Assembly (NCBI RefSeq): GCF_900129855.1
Contig: NZ_LT670819.1
Coordinates: 2,852,001 to 2,916,000, forward strand
DNA length: 64,000 bases
Source of the DNA: Streptomyces sp. 3214.6
GTDB taxonomy: Bacteria > Actinomycetota > Actinomycetes > Streptomycetales > Streptomycetaceae
Reading direction: 5' to 3'
Shown here: positions 44,416-53,965 of the stretch, one piece after another
Layout: the number at the start of each line of letters is the position of its first letter
Numbering within the stretch: position 1 is the stretch's first letter
The notes under the pieces: model-generated
Databases searched by the model: none
Told to the model about the DNA's origin: nothing
The model's input: only the letters and a program-made list of their open reading frames with translations
Program-made: the position numbers and the translations under genes

Positions 44416-46272
44416 ATGGACTCCCAGACCTCACAGTCATCCCAGGCATCTCCGTCACCTCACACGTTCCAGGTCGACCTGCGTGGTCTGGTGGACCTGC
44501 TGTCCCATCACCTGTACTCCAGTCCCAAGGTCTACCTGCGCGAACTGCTGCAGAACGCCGTGGACGCCATCACCGCCCGGCGGACCGACGAGCCCGACGC
44601 CCCTGCCCGGGTGCGGCTGTTCGCCGCGGACGGCCGGCTTCGGGTGGAGGACTCCGGCGTCGGGCTCACCGAGGCCGATGTGCACACCCTGCTGGCCACG
44701 ATCGGTCGCAGCTCCAAGCGCGCCGAGGGGTTGCAGGACGTCCGCTCGGACTTCCTCGGCCAGTTCGGCATCGGGCTGCTGGCCTGTTTCGTGGTCGCCG
44801 AGCGGATCCGCGTGGTCAGCCGCAGCGCCCGTACGCCGGACGCGCCGCCCGTGGAGTGGACGGCCCGCGACGACGGCTCGTACACCGTGCGGACGCTGCC
44901 CCACGAGGAGCGGCCCGAGCCGGGCACGACCGTGCATCTGGTGGCGCGGGCCGGCGCCGGGGAATGGCTCGCCGAGCCGCGGGTGCTGGCGCTGGCGCGG
45001 GACTTCGGCTCGCTGCTGCCGTACGACGTCCGTGTCGGCGAGGAGGCGGTCACCGATCTGCCCGCGCCCTGGGACCGGGCGTACGCCTCCCCCGCCGACC
45101 GGCGGGTGGCGCTGGCCCGGCACTGTCATGAGCTGTTCGGGTTCACGCCGTTGGACTCCGTCGGGCTGGATGTGCCGCTGGCGGGAATCCGCGGGGTGGC
45201 GTACGTGCTGCCGTCGGCGGTCAGCCCCGCGCAGCGGGCGGGGCACCGGGTGCACCTCAAGGGCATGCTGCTGACCGAGCGCGGAGAACAGCTGCTGCCC
45301 GACTGGGCGTTCTTCGTGCGCTGTGTCCTGGACACCGACAGTCTGCGGCCGACGGCCTCGCGGGAGTCGCTGTACGAGGACGAGACGCTGTCGGCGGTAC
45401 GGGAGGCGCTGGGGGAAAGGATCCGGTCGTGGCTGACGGGTCTGGCCGCCGGTGATCCGGAGCGGCTCGCGGCCTTCCTCGAGGTGCATCACCTCGGCGT
45501 GAAGTCCCTGGCGCGGCACGACAGGGAGATGCTGCGCACGATGCTGCCGTGGCTGCCCTTCGAGACGACCGACGGACGGCTGTCGCTGGAGGAGTTCGCA
45601 CAGCGGCACCCGGTGGTCCACTTCACGCGGACCGTGGAGGAGTACCGACAGGTCGCGGCGATCGCTTCCGCCCAGGGCATCGGGGTGATCAACGGCGGTT
45701 ACACGTACGACAGCGAGCTGGTCGAGGCACTGCCGTCGGTGCGGCCGGGGACCGTGGTCTCCGAGTTGGACGCGGACACCGTGACCGCCCATCTGGACGC
45801 CGCCGATCCGGCCGACGAGCTGGCGCTGGCGGGCTTCCTGGCGGCCGCGCGGGCGAAGCTCGACCCGCTGGGCTGCGACATCGCGCTGCGGGCCTTCCAT
45901 CCGCTGTCGGTGCCCGCGCTGCATCTCGACGACCGGGCGGCCCGGCACGAACAGGCGCGCGCGGAGGCCGAGGCACAGGCCGACGATCTGTGGGCGGGCA
46001 TCCTGGGCTCGCTGCGCGGGAGCGCCCCGCGCGCGCGTCTGGTGCTCAACCATCACAACCCGCTGATCCGGCGGATCAGTTCGTTGAACGATCCCGAACT
46101 GATCGGCACCGCCACGGAGTCGCTGTACGGTCAGGCGCTGCTGATGGCACAGCGCCCGCTGCGGCCCGCTGACTCGGCGCTGCTGAATCGGGCGTTCATC
46201 GGTCTCCTGGAGTGGGCCACGCACGGGGAGTCCGCACCAGGGGAATCGACACAGGGGCAGGGGGACCACTGA
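44416..46272 (+). CDS. HSP90/HtpG-like molecular chaperone ATPase
   Basis: 618 residues. GHKL ATP site: N-box LRELLQNAVDAIT (Glu43, Asn47), DSGVGL (79-84), and G2 loop GQFGIG (115-120). The middle domain keeps TASRESLYED, equivalent to the SRE motif whose Arg contacts the ATP gamma-phosphate. The C-terminal third is divergent from HtpG and lacks an MEEVD-type end. It probably acts as a foldase or regulatory ATPase. It is translationally coupled to the TPR gene (TGATG), so the two very likely act together. Client proteins unknown. 166 bp separate it from divergent recG. Confidence 0.88.
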   Translation: MDSQTSQSSQASPSPHTFQVDLRGLVDLLSHHLYSSPKVYLRELLQNAVDAITARRTDEPDAPARVRLFAADGRLRVEDSGVGLTEADVHTLLATIGRSSKRAEGLQDVRSDFLGQFGIGLLACFVVAERIRVVSRSARTPDAPPVEWTARDDGSYTVRTLPHEERPEPGTTVHLVARAGAGEWLAEPRVLALARDFGSLLPYDVRVGEEAVTDLPAPWDRAYASPADRRVALARHCHELFGFTPLDSVGLDVPLAGIRGVAYVLPSAVSPAQRAGHRVHLKGMLLTERGEQLLPDWAFFVRCVLDTDSLRPTASRESLYEDETLSAVREALGERIRSWLTGLAAGDPERLAAFLEVHHLGVKSLARHDREMLRTMLPWLPFETTDGRLSLEEFAQRHPVVHFTRTVEEYRQVAAIASAQGIGVINGGYTYDSELVEALPSVRPGTVVSELDADTVTAHLDAADPADELALAGFLAAARAKLDPLGCDIALRAFHPLSVPALHLDDRAARHEQARAEAEAQADDLWAGILGSLRGSAPRARLVLNHHNPLIRRISSLNDPELIGTATESLYGQALLMAQRPLRPADSALLNRAFIGLLEWATHGESAPGESTQGQGDH

Positions 46273-49238
46273 TGAGTGAGATCACGGACTTCGACTCCCT
46301 CCGCCGGGCGATGGCGGAGAACGGCGAGCAACCGGAGGGGCCGGCCCGCAACGCGCGCGCGGAGCAGCTGTTGCTGGAGGCCGAGAAGCTGAACATCCCG
46401 CTCGCGGTGATCGAGGCGCTCGGGCATCAGCTGAAGGTCTACAACTACAGCTCCGAGAAGGCGAAGATGTTCGTCCCGTTCGCGCGGCTGCTGCGCCTGT
46501 GGGACGAGCGGCCCGAGGACTTCGACGAGTACGAGACGCATTCGCTGCACTGGGTCTTCAAGTGGATGTCGGCCGGCATGCTCGACCAGCCGCATGTGCC
46601 GCTGGCGTCGGTGGAGAAGTGGCTCGGCGAGATGGAGCACCGCTACCGGCTCGCCGGGCACTCGGAGCGGGCGGTGCGCAGCGCCGAGTTCAGTGTGGCC
46701 GCGCATGTCGGGGACGTCCCGCGCGCGGAGCGGGCGTTCGCCGCCTGGATGGCCGCGGACCGGGACACCATGGCCGACTGTCACGCGTGCGAGCTGCACG
46801 GGCAGGGCTGGTGGCAGGCGGAGCGGGGGCGGGACGCGGAGGCGCTTCAGGTGTGGGCGCCGGTCCTGGAGGGCGAGTACACGTGCGCGCACGAGCCGCA
46901 CACGGTGCTCGCGTCGTCCCTGGTGCCGTTGCTGCGGCTGGGGCGTGTGGAGGAGGCCCGCGCACACCATCTGCGGGGCTTCCGGCTGGTGCGGCCCATG
47001 GAGAGCATGCGGGGCGCCTACGCCGACCACGTCGAGTTCTGCGCGCTGACCGGCAACGAGGCGCGGGGTCTGGAGCTGCTCGCGGAGCGGCCTGCGTACT
47101 TCACGGACGAGGGGCAGCCGCGCAGCAGGCTGGATTTTCTGAGCGTCGTGGTCCTGCTCATGGAGCGCCTGTCCGAGCTCGGGCTCGGCGGTCAGCGGGT
47201 GCCGGGGACGGCCGGGCGGGAGTGGACGGCCGTCGAACTCGCGGCGCACGCGCGCGCGGAGGCTCTTGCGCTGGCCGCGCGGTTCGACGAGCGCAACGGC
47301 ACGGGGCACGTCAGCGAGCGGGCACGCGCGCGGATGACGCAGCGGCCCCTGGTGGAGCGGTTGCCCTTGGGGGTGCGGGCGGCTCGCCCGGCCGCCGTCG
47401 TGGCCGCCGCGCCGCCCATGGCGCCGGCCCCGGTCCAGGAGGCCGACGAACCGGATCTGTCGGCCCTGATCGTCGAGGCCCGGCAGCTGTCGGACGCCCT
47501 GCAGCCGCACGCCGTCGAGGCGTGGGCGCGGGTGGCGCGGCTGGCGGAGGAGTCGGAGGGCGTGGAACTGGCGGCGCGCGACCGCGCGGAGATCGCCGAC
47601 CACGAGGCGATCGGTCTGGGCCCCGAGGGCGCGGAAACGTTCGAGCAGGCCGCCGAGCTGTACGCGCAGGCGGGCGACCCCGGGGAGGCTCTGGCGGCAC
47701 GCGTGCGTGCGGCGTACGTCCGTGCGCTGGCGGGTGAGGTCGACGAGGCGCTCGCGGCGGTCGCCGACCCCTACGACCTGGTCCTCGCGCTGTACGCCGA
47801 CGGTGGCACGGAGGTGCCGCAGGCGGCGGGCGTGCTGATGGGTCGGGCCCGGATCCTGATGCGGCGCGTCCACGAGGCCGACGGGCAGGTGACGCAGACG
47901 GTGCTGACGGAGGCGGAGGCGGCCGTACGGGAGTTGCTGGCGCTGGTGGACGGGCGGGCCGGGAACGACGTACGGCTGGCCGCCCGGGTCGCCGAGGGGC
48001 ACGCGATGCTCGCGGAGCTCGCGACGCACTCCGGGGATCCGGAGGCGGGCGCGGAGCTGTTGGCGCGGGCCGCGGCGGAGTTCGTCGAGGCGGGGCTGCC
48101 GTGGTTCGCCGTGGAGTACGAGGCCCGGCTGGCGGGTCTCGCCCACCAGTTGGGCGACATGGTGGAGGCGGAGCGGGCGCTGCGGGCGGCCCTGGAGCAC
48201 GGCGGGCCGTTCCTGGAGGCGGCGGGGCGGGCCCAGCTGCACCTCCAGCTCGCCGAGGTCGTCGGGGACCGGGGGCAGGCCGCCGAGGCCGCGGAGCACG
48301 CCCTGGAGGCGGCGCACTGGGCCGACGAGGCGGGCGCCGGCCCGACCTTCGGCGCGTGGGCACGCCACCAGCTCGGCGGGTTCCTGGTGCGGCAGGGCCG
48401 CTGGGCCGAGGCCGCGGAGGTCCTGGAGTCGGCGCTGCCGGACCTGACCGCCGAGACGCACGGCGACGGCGCGGTCGTCCAGACGCAGTGGTGGCTCGGT
48501 GACTGTCTGAGCGAACTCGGGGAGCACCGGGACGCCGCGGAGCGTCGGCTCCAGGCCGCCGAGATCGCCCGGCACTGGCCCGAGCAGCACGACCACGCGA
48601 CGCTGGCCCACCTCGCGGCAGAGTCGCTCGGCCAGGCCGGCCTGCACACCGAGGCGGACCAGGCCTACGCGCGCGCGGGCGAGCTGTGGCGCGACCTCGG
48701 CAACGTCCACGGGCTGGTCCGGTCCCTGCGCGCCCGCGCGTGGCTGGCGTTGCGCACCGAGGACGGGACGGACGCGGCACGCGACCTGATGACGCGTGCC
48801 GTGGAGGAGTGCGCGGACGCGTTCGACGCGGCGGACGACGAGGAGGCGCGGCTGCGGCTGGTCGGTGAACTCGGTCACACTCACCGCCAGTTCGGCGACC
48901 TGCTCGCCCGTTCCGCCGCCGAGGACGCCGACGACGACTCGATCCGGGCCGCCCTGGACGAGGCGCTCTCCCAGATGGCGGAGGCCGTCGCGGTGTTCGT
49001 CGCCCTGGGCGACAGCGCTCTGGAGGCCCGGACGGGTGCCGAGCTGGCCGCGGGCTGGCTGGAGAGCGACCTGGGCCGCCCCACCGCGGCGGCGGCACGC
49101 GCGCGTGCGGTGCTGAGGGCGTACGCGGACGCCTCCGCCGACGCCGGCGGCGAGCAGGGGGAGGACGAGACGGTGCACGCGCGGCGGGCCGAGGCGGAGC
49201 AGCTGCTGCAGGTCGCGGAGGAACAGAAGGATCGTTGA
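46272..49238 (+). CDS. Large TPR-like helical repeat protein, partner of HSP90-like ATPase
   Basis: 988 residues, start ATG overlapping the HSP90 stop by one base. Almost wholly alpha-helical, Ala/Glu/Arg-rich, with TPR-like segments such as RAVRSAEFSVAAHVGDVPRA, RWAEAAEVLESALPDLTAE and HTEADQAYARAGELWRDLGN. The N-terminal 300 residues (SEITDFDSLRRAMAENGEQP, EALGHQLKVYNYSSEKAK) are less repetitive and may be a separate domain. No signal, membrane segment or enzyme motif. Eukaryotic HSP90 uses TPR co-chaperones, so a chaperone-adaptor relation is a reasonable inference. I do not recognise a named family. Confidence 0.82.
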   Translation: MSEITDFDSLRRAMAENGEQPEGPARNARAEQLLLEAEKLNIPLAVIEALGHQLKVYNYSSEKAKMFVPFARLLRLWDERPEDFDEYETHSLHWVFKWMSAGMLDQPHVPLASVEKWLGEMEHRYRLAGHSERAVRSAEFSVAAHVGDVPRAERAFAAWMAADRDTMADCHACELHGQGWWQAERGRDAEALQVWAPVLEGEYTCAHEPHTVLASSLVPLLRLGRVEEARAHHLRGFRLVRPMESMRGAYADHVEFCALTGNEARGLELLAERPAYFTDEGQPRSRLDFLSVVVLLMERLSELGLGGQRVPGTAGREWTAVELAAHARAEALALAARFDERNGTGHVSERARARMTQRPLVERLPLGVRAARPAAVVAAAPPMAPAPVQEADEPDLSALIVEARQLSDALQPHAVEAWARVARLAEESEGVELAARDRAEIADHEAIGLGPEGAETFEQAAELYAQAGDPGEALAARVRAAYVRALAGEVDEALAAVADPYDLVLALYADGGTEVPQAAGVLMGRARILMRRVHEADGQVTQTVLTEAEAAVRELLALVDGRAGNDVRLAARVAEGHAMLAELATHSGDPEAGAELLARAAAEFVEAGLPWFAVEYEARLAGLAHQLGDMVEAERALRAALEHGGPFLEAAGRAQLHLQLAEVVGDRGQAAEAAEHALEAAHWADEAGAGPTFGAWARHQLGGFLVRQGRWAEAAEVLESALPDLTAETHGDGAVVQTQWWLGDCLSELGEHRDAAERRLQAAEIARHWPEQHDHATLAHLAAESLGQAGLHTEADQAYARAGELWRDLGNVHGLVRSLRARAWLALRTEDGTDAARDLMTRAVEECADAFDAADDEEARLRLVGELGHTHRQFGDLLARSAAEDADDDSIRAALDEALSQMAEAVAVFVALGDSALEARTGAELAAGWLESDLGRPTAAAARARAVLRAYADASADAGGEQGEDETVHARRAEAEQLLQVAEEQKDR

Positions 49239-49277
49239 ACGATCCCGGCAGGGGCAGGAAAGCCGGGAGCGAGAAAA

Positions 49278-49320
49278 CAAGAGGGCGAGGGGATCGTTGA
49301 ACGATCCCCTCGCCCTCTTG
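49278..49320 (+). terminator. 43-nt palindromic terminator after the HSP90-TPR pair
   Basis: Near-perfect palindrome with 21-base arms (49278-49298, 49300-49320) centred on G49299. Its core GATCGTTGAACGATC also occurs at 49230-49244 over the TPR stop codon. Placed between convergent genes, so it acts on both strands. Confidence 0.85.
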
Positions 49321-49355
49321 CCGTCCCCTCCCCCTCTTGCCGTCCCCTCGCTCCC

Positions 49356-51080
49356 CTACTCCACCCCGATCAACAGCAACGCCCCCTGCCGTCCACCCCG
49401 GTACACCACCGTGTCCACGGCGAGATACGCCTCCCGCACCCGCGTCTCCAGGCGCTCGGAGACGCCGTCGGGGGCCTCGTCGCCGAGTACGAGGGTGACG
49501 AGTTCGCCGCCCGCCGCCAGCATGCGGTTCAGGACGGTCTCGGCGGTGGCGATGACGTCCGAGCCGATGACGGCCACGTCGCCGTCGATGAGCCCGAGCA
49601 CGTCGCCGGCCTGGCAGATGCCCGCCATGGTCCACGACTGGCGCTCGGCGACGACGACCTCGGCGTGGCGGGTGGCGCCGGCCGCCGAGGTCATCGAGAC
49701 GACGTCCTCGTCGAAGCGGCGCTCCGGCTCGTGCACGGCGAGCGCGGCGATCCCCTGGACCGCGGAGCGGGTCGGGATCAGGGCCACCCGGATGCCCTCC
49801 GTGCGGGCCTGTTCGGCGGCCGCGGCGGCGGTGTGGCGCAGGTCGGCGTCGTTGGGCAGGAGCACCACCTCGCGCGCGTGGGCCCGTCGTACGGCCTCGA
49901 CGAGTTCACCGCTGGCGGGCGGCTCCCCGGGACGCGCGAGCACCGTGGTCGCACCGGCCTCGGCGTACAGCCCGGCGAGGCCCTCACCGGGCACGACGGC
50001 GACGACCGCCCGCTGGACACGTTCACGGGGCGGACGCTCAGCCCCGCGCGTGTGGGCGTCGTCGGCGCCGAAGTGCGTGATGCGGATCCGGTAGGGCCGG
50101 CCGGCCTCGACGCCCGCCTCGACCGCGGCGCCCGCGTCGTCCACGTGCACATGGACGTTCCACAGGCCGTCGCCGCCGACCACGACGAGCGAGTCTCCCA
50201 GGGCGTCGAGCCGCTGCCGCAGTCGCGCCACGGCCGCGTCCTCCGCCTCCAGGAGGTAGATCACCTCGAAGGCGGGGCCGCCTCCGCCGTCCGGCCCGTC
50301 GGCGCAGTCCTCCGCCGGGACACTCCCCTGGACGGCCTCCACACGCGCGTGCGCCACCGACACCGACCCGACCGCCGATCCGACCGCCGACCCGATCAGG
50401 CCGCCGGAGAGCCCCGGCGCCTCCCCCGTGAACGTCTCCACCAGCGCCGCGAGCACCGCCACCAGCCCCCGCCCGCCCGCGTCCACGACCCCGGCATGTT
50501 CCAGGACCGCCAGCTGCCCCGGGGTCGCGGCGAGGGCCGCGCACGCCCCCTGGTAGGCCGCCCGGGCGACCGTCCCGCAGTCGCCCTGCGCTCCCCCGGC
50601 CGCGTCGGCGGCGGCCGAGGCGACCGACAGGACCGTGCCCTCGACGGGGTGGGCCACGGCCTGGCGCGCGGAGTCGGCGGCCTGCCGAAGGGCCAGGCGC
50701 AGCCCGTCCGAGTCGGTGTGAGACGCCTCACCCTCGGCGGCGAGCACCTGGGCCATGCCGCGCAGCAGCTGGGCGAGGATCGTCCCCGAGTTCCCGCGCG
50801 CCCCGATGAGCGCCCCGTGTGCCATCGCGCGCGCGGCGTCGGCCAGGGAGGGCCTCCCGGCGGGCGCGGAACCGGCCTCGTAACCGGCGAACACGGCCTC
50901 GACGGCGGCCGCCGCCGACTCGGCGGTCAGGTACAGGTTGGTGCCGGTGTCCCCGTCCGCGACCGGGTAGACGTTGATCGCGTCGATCTCCTCGCGCGCC
51001 CGGCCCAACGCGGTGAGCGTGAGGCCGCACCAGGTGCGCACCGCGAGAGCATCGAAGAATGTCTGCGGCACCTGCGCCAC
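49356..51080 (-). CDS. DAK2/DegV-type YloV (FakA-like) fatty acid kinase subunit
   Basis: 574 residues from GTG 51080, with AAGGAGG five bases upstream; the long frame to 51731 is rejected. The N-terminal DhaL-like (DAK2) domain (about 1-200) has NVYPVADGDTGTNLYLT and GALIGARGNSGTILAQLLRG, which bind Mg-ATP. The rest matches the YloV/FakA C-terminal domain (VVLLPNDADLRHTAAAAAE). In firmicutes FakA phosphorylates fatty acids presented by FakB. FakB is not in the window. Function here is inferred from the family. Confidence 0.88.
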   Translation of the reverse strand: MAQVPQTFFDALAVRTWCGLTLTALGRAREEIDAINVYPVADGDTGTNLYLTAESAAAAVEAVFAGYEAGSAPAGRPSLADAARAMAHGALIGARGNSGTILAQLLRGMAQVLAAEGEASHTDSDGLRLALRQAADSARQAVAHPVEGTVLSVASAAADAAGGAQGDCGTVARAAYQGACAALAATPGQLAVLEHAGVVDAGGRGLVAVLAALVETFTGEAPGLSGGLIGSAVGSAVGSVSVAHARVEAVQGSVPAEDCADGPDGGGGPAFEVIYLLEAEDAAVARLRQRLDALGDSLVVVGGDGLWNVHVHVDDAGAAVEAGVEAGRPYRIRITHFGADDAHTRGAERPPRERVQRAVVAVVPGEGLAGLYAEAGATTVLARPGEPPASGELVEAVRRAHAREVVLLPNDADLRHTAAAAAEQARTEGIRVALIPTRSAVQGIAALAVHEPERRFDEDVVSMTSAAGATRHAEVVVAERQSWTMAGICQAGDVLGLIDGDVAVIGSDVIATAETVLNRMLAAGGELVTLVLGDEAPDGVSERLETRVREAYLAVDTVVYRGGRQGALLLIGVE

Positions 51081-51344
51081 CTGCGCCTCCTTGAGCTGCC
51101 GGACTGGACGCAGCGTAGACCCCGGACCGGTGTCCACCGGAAATAGGGGAGGTGGGGCCGGGGGCGGGGCCCTGAGCAGGCATGGTAGTTTCGTTGTACT
51201 GGCGCAGTCGTTGTATGCTGCTCCGGTTGCCCGATCCCATCGGGCTTTCCCCCTGGCAGCGCCACTCAGATCTCTGATTCTGCGATCTGGATCCTGGCAT
51301 GCTGGGATCAACCGTAAGTGCATCTGAAGTCTTTGGAGTGACCC

Positions 51345-51530
51345 GTGGCTGCCAACTGCGACGTCTGCGGCAAGGGGCCGGGCTTCGGCAACAGCGTGTC
51401 GTTTTCGCACCGCCGTACGTCCCGTCGCTGGAACCCGAACATCCAGCACGTCCGTACTGTGGTCGGCGGGACGCCGAAGCGCCTGAACGTTTGCACCTCG
51501 TGCATCAAGGCCGGCAAGGTCTCGCGCTGA
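51345..51530 (+). CDS. rpmB: 50S ribosomal protein L28
   Basis: 61 residues from GTG 51345, with TGGAGTG upstream. AANCDVCGKGPGFGNSVSFS at the start and CTSCIKAGKV at the end contain four Cys, the zinc-binding type of L28. Divergent from the YloV gene and closed by an 11-bp stem terminator. Confidence 0.96.
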   Translation: MAANCDVCGKGPGFGNSVSFSHRRTSRRWNPNIQHVRTVVGGTPKRLNVCTSCIKAGKVSR

Positions 51531-51571
51531 CGCACAGCTAAGCGCGCGGCCACCGCTGGTTCGCTGCATCG

Positions 51572-51598
51572 AGCCGGTCCACCTCGTGTGGACCGGCT
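51572..51598 (+). terminator. rpmB terminator
   Basis: Perfect 11-bp stem (AGCCGGTCCAC and GTGGACCGGCT) with loop CTCGT, followed by TCTTGCT. Confidence 0.8.
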
Positions 51599-51727
51599 TC
51601 TTGCTGTGCCCGCTCCGTTGCTGTGCCCGCTCCGTTGCCGCGCCTGCGTCTCGCACGGCCGGCATTTTGGCAGGCCCAAGATCGACGTACCCATTCGAGC
51701 ACCTGACCGTGCAGGGTCGGGCCACTC

Positions 51728-52543
51728 TCAAGCCTCGCGCGCATCCGATGTGAGGGCCCAGCCGTGGTCCACGGGACCGATCCCCGCGCCGAGCGCGAAC
51801 CCGGCGGCGATCGCCCCGGTGACGTACCTCTTGGCCGCCGTCACCGCCTCCGGCACGGACCGGCCCTTCGCCAGCTGCGCCGCGATCGCGGACGCGAGGG
51901 TGCAGCCCGTGCCGTGCGTGTGCCGGTTGTCGTAGCGCGGCGCCCGCAGCCAGTGCTCCTCGGCGCCGTCCGTCAGCAAGTCCACGGCGTCACCGGGGAG
52001 ATGGCCGCCCTTGATCAGCACCCAGCGCGGCCCGTACGCGAGCACGGCGGCCGCCGCGTCCCGCAACTGCTCCTCCGACTCGACCTGTACGCCCGTGAGT
52101 TGGGCCACCTCGTCCAGGTTCGGGGTGGCGACGGTCGCGGCCGGCAGCAGCTTCGTCCGTACGGAGTCCAGCGCGGAGGCCGCCAGCAGCGGGTCGCCGT
52201 GCTTGGAGACACCGACCGGGTCGACGACCACGGGAGCGTCCGTGCCTGCGATCAACTCGGCGACGGTATCGACGAGTTCGGCGGAGGCCAGCATGCCCGT
52301 CTTCACGGCCTGGACGCCGATGTCGTCGACGACGCTGCGGTACTGGGCCCGCACGGCCGCCACCGGCAGCTCCCAAGCCCCCTGCACGCCCAGGGAGTTC
52401 TGTGCGGTGACGGCCGTGAGCACGCTCATGCCGTGCACGCCGAGCGCGAGCATCGTCTTCAGGTCGGCCTGGATCCCGGCCCCGCCGCCGGAGTCGGAAC
52501 CGGCGACGGTCAGCACCCGGGGAGGCGCACCGGAAGCGCTCAC
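51728..52543 (-). CDS. thiD: Hydroxymethylpyrimidine (phosphate) kinase ThiD
   Basis: 271 residues from GTG 52543, overlapping the thiL stop by 4 bp (GTGA). Phosphorylates HMP and HMP-P for thiamine synthesis. [20 protein letters not shown] (N-terminal), [16 protein letters not shown] and [12 protein letters not shown] are ribokinase-family signatures, with the catalytic [13 protein letters not shown] anion hole near the C-terminus. Pairs with thiL just upstream. Confidence 0.95.
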   Translation of the reverse strand: MSASGAPPRVLTVAGSDSGGGAGIQADLKTMLALGVHGMSVLTAVTAQNSLGVQGAWELPVAAVRAQYRSVVDDIGVQAVKTGMLASAELVDTVAELIAGTDAPVVVDPVGVSKHGDPLLAASALDSVRTKLLPAATVATPNLDEVAQLTGVQVESEEQLRDAAAAVLAYGPRWVLIKGGHLPGDAVDLLTDGAEEHWLRAPRYDNRHTHGTGCTLASAIAAQLAKGRSVPEAVTAAKRYVTGAIAAGFALGAGIGPVDHGWALTSDAREA

Positions 52544-53505
52544 GACTCCATGTCCCCGAAGTGGTCCCAGCCGCCCTTGCTGGTCCAGGGCGCCCCGTCG
52601 ACCGTCACCTGGGGCAGCGCGGACGGGTTGAGGACCTCGCCGATCACCTTCCAGCGGGCGGGCAGCTTCACGTCCGGCGGGAACGTCGCCACGATCGCGT
52701 GGTCCTCTCCGCCGGTCAGCACCCACTGGATGGGGTCGACGCCGACGGCCTGCCCGATGTCGTGCATCTGCGTCGGGACGTCGATGGCGCCGGAGCGGAT
52801 GTCGATGCGGACCTTGCTGGCCTCGGCGATGTGCCCGAGGTCGGCGATCAGCCCGTCGCTGACGTCGCACATCGCCGTCGCGCCGAGCGAGGCGGCGGCC
52901 GGACCCGCGTGGTACGGCGGCTCCGGGCGGCGGTGGGCCTCGACGAAGGCGCGGGGCGAGCGGAAGCCGCGAGAGAGAACCGCGTACCCGGCTGCGGACC
53001 AGCCCAGCCAGCCGGTCACCGCGACCAGGTCGCCGGGCTGGGCGCCACCCCGGGTGACCGGCTCCTGGTTGCGCAGATCGCCGAGCGCGGTGATCGACAC
53101 CATGATCGTGTCGCCCCGTACGACGTCGCCGCCGACCACCGAGGCGCCGGCGACCTGACACTCGTCCCGCAACCCGTCCATCAGCTCGGACGGCCAGGTG
53201 ACCGGCAGCTCGGCGGGCACGACGAGACCGAGCAGCAGAGCTGTGGGCACCGCGCCCATGGCGGCGATGTCGGCGAGGTTCTGCGCGGCGGCCTTGCGGC
53301 CGACGTCGTAGGCCGTGGACCAGTCGCGGCGGAAGTGCCGGCCCTCCAGCAGGATGTCGGTGCTGGCCACGACCCGCCGGTCGGGCGCGGCGACCACCGC
53401 GGCGTCGTCGCCGGGGCCGACCCGGACCGCGGGGGTGGTGGTGAGACGGGAGGTGAGCTCCCTGATGAGCCCGAACTCGCCGAGCTCACCAACAGTGCCC
53501 TTCAT
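52540..53505 (-). CDS. thiL: Thiamine-monophosphate kinase ThiL
   Basis: 321 residues starting [20 protein letters not shown]. Makes thiamine pyrophosphate from TMP and ATP. Conserved GPGDDAAVV near residue 31, [19 protein letters not shown] (Mg/substrate site) and [15 protein letters not shown] are present. Coupled to thiD. No TPP riboswitch was seen upstream. Confidence 0.95.
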   Translation of the reverse strand: MKGTVGELGEFGLIRELTSRLTTTPAVRVGPGDDAAVVAAPDRRVVASTDILLEGRHFRRDWSTAYDVGRKAAAQNLADIAAMGAVPTALLLGLVVPAELPVTWPSELMDGLRDECQVAGASVVGGDVVRGDTIMVSITALGDLRNQEPVTRGGAQPGDLVAVTGWLGWSAAGYAVLSRGFRSPRAFVEAHRRPEPPYHAGPAAASLGATAMCDVSDGLIADLGHIAEASKVRIDIRSGAIDVPTQMHDIGQAVGVDPIQWVLTGGEDHAIVATFPPDVKLPARWKVIGEVLNPSALPQVTVDGAPWTSKGGWDHFGDMES

Positions 53506-53711
53506 TGCCCTTTGGCCCCTTCTGTACCTGTCCGTGCCCGGTCGCGCATAACCAGTGTCCTCGATACGGTCGAGTCAGCCGTCAACTTCTGCCATGCCCG
53601 TGCCCCGGCGCGCGTGCCGGGGTCCGCGCAGGTCTCCCCGCGGCGCGCGGCGACGCGATACCGTGGCGTTCCTTTTCCCCACATGATCCTCGTGGCCGCC
53701 CTGGAGGTTCC

Positions 53712-53945
53712 GTGGTACAGGCGTACATCCTGATCCAGACGGAGGTCGGCAAGGCGTCGACCGTCGCCGAGGAGATCAGCAAGATTCCTGGCGTCGTCCA
53801 GGCCGAGGACGTGACGGGGCCGTACGACGTGATCGTGCGGGCGCAGGCCGACACGGTGGACGACCTCGGCCGGATGGTGGTCGCCAAGGTCCAGCAGGTG
53901 GACGGGATCACCCGTACCCTGACCTGCCCGGTCGTGCATCTGTAG
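53712..53945 (+). CDS. Lrp/AsnC-type stand-alone effector-binding domain protein
   Basis: 77 residues from GTG 53712, with GGAGG upstream. VVQAYILIQTEVGKASTVAE, then PGVVQAEDVTGPYDVIVRAQ, is the RAM (regulator of amino acid metabolism) domain alone. There is no helix-turn-helix, so it cannot bind DNA itself; it may bind ligand or hetero-oligomerise with full Lrp proteins. Divergent from thiL and followed 20 bp later by the DUF3515 gene. Confidence 0.88.
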   Translation: MVQAYILIQTEVGKASTVAEEISKIPGVVQAEDVTGPYDVIVRAQADTVDDLGRMVVAKVQQVDGITRTLTCPVVHL

Positions 53946-53965
53946 CCCCCGTCTACCCTTGGCCG

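Noticed and set aside
46131..49280. 1049-codon minus-strand open frame opposite the TPR gene
   Set aside because: Shadow of a high-GC gene: Arg/Pro/His-rich composition, no motif, and the plus-strand frame has proper start, coupling and helical repeats.
49356..51731. Extended YloV frame reaching across rpmB
   Set aside because: The AAGGAGG site at GTG 51080 and the DhaL start define the gene; the extension would be antisense to rpmB.
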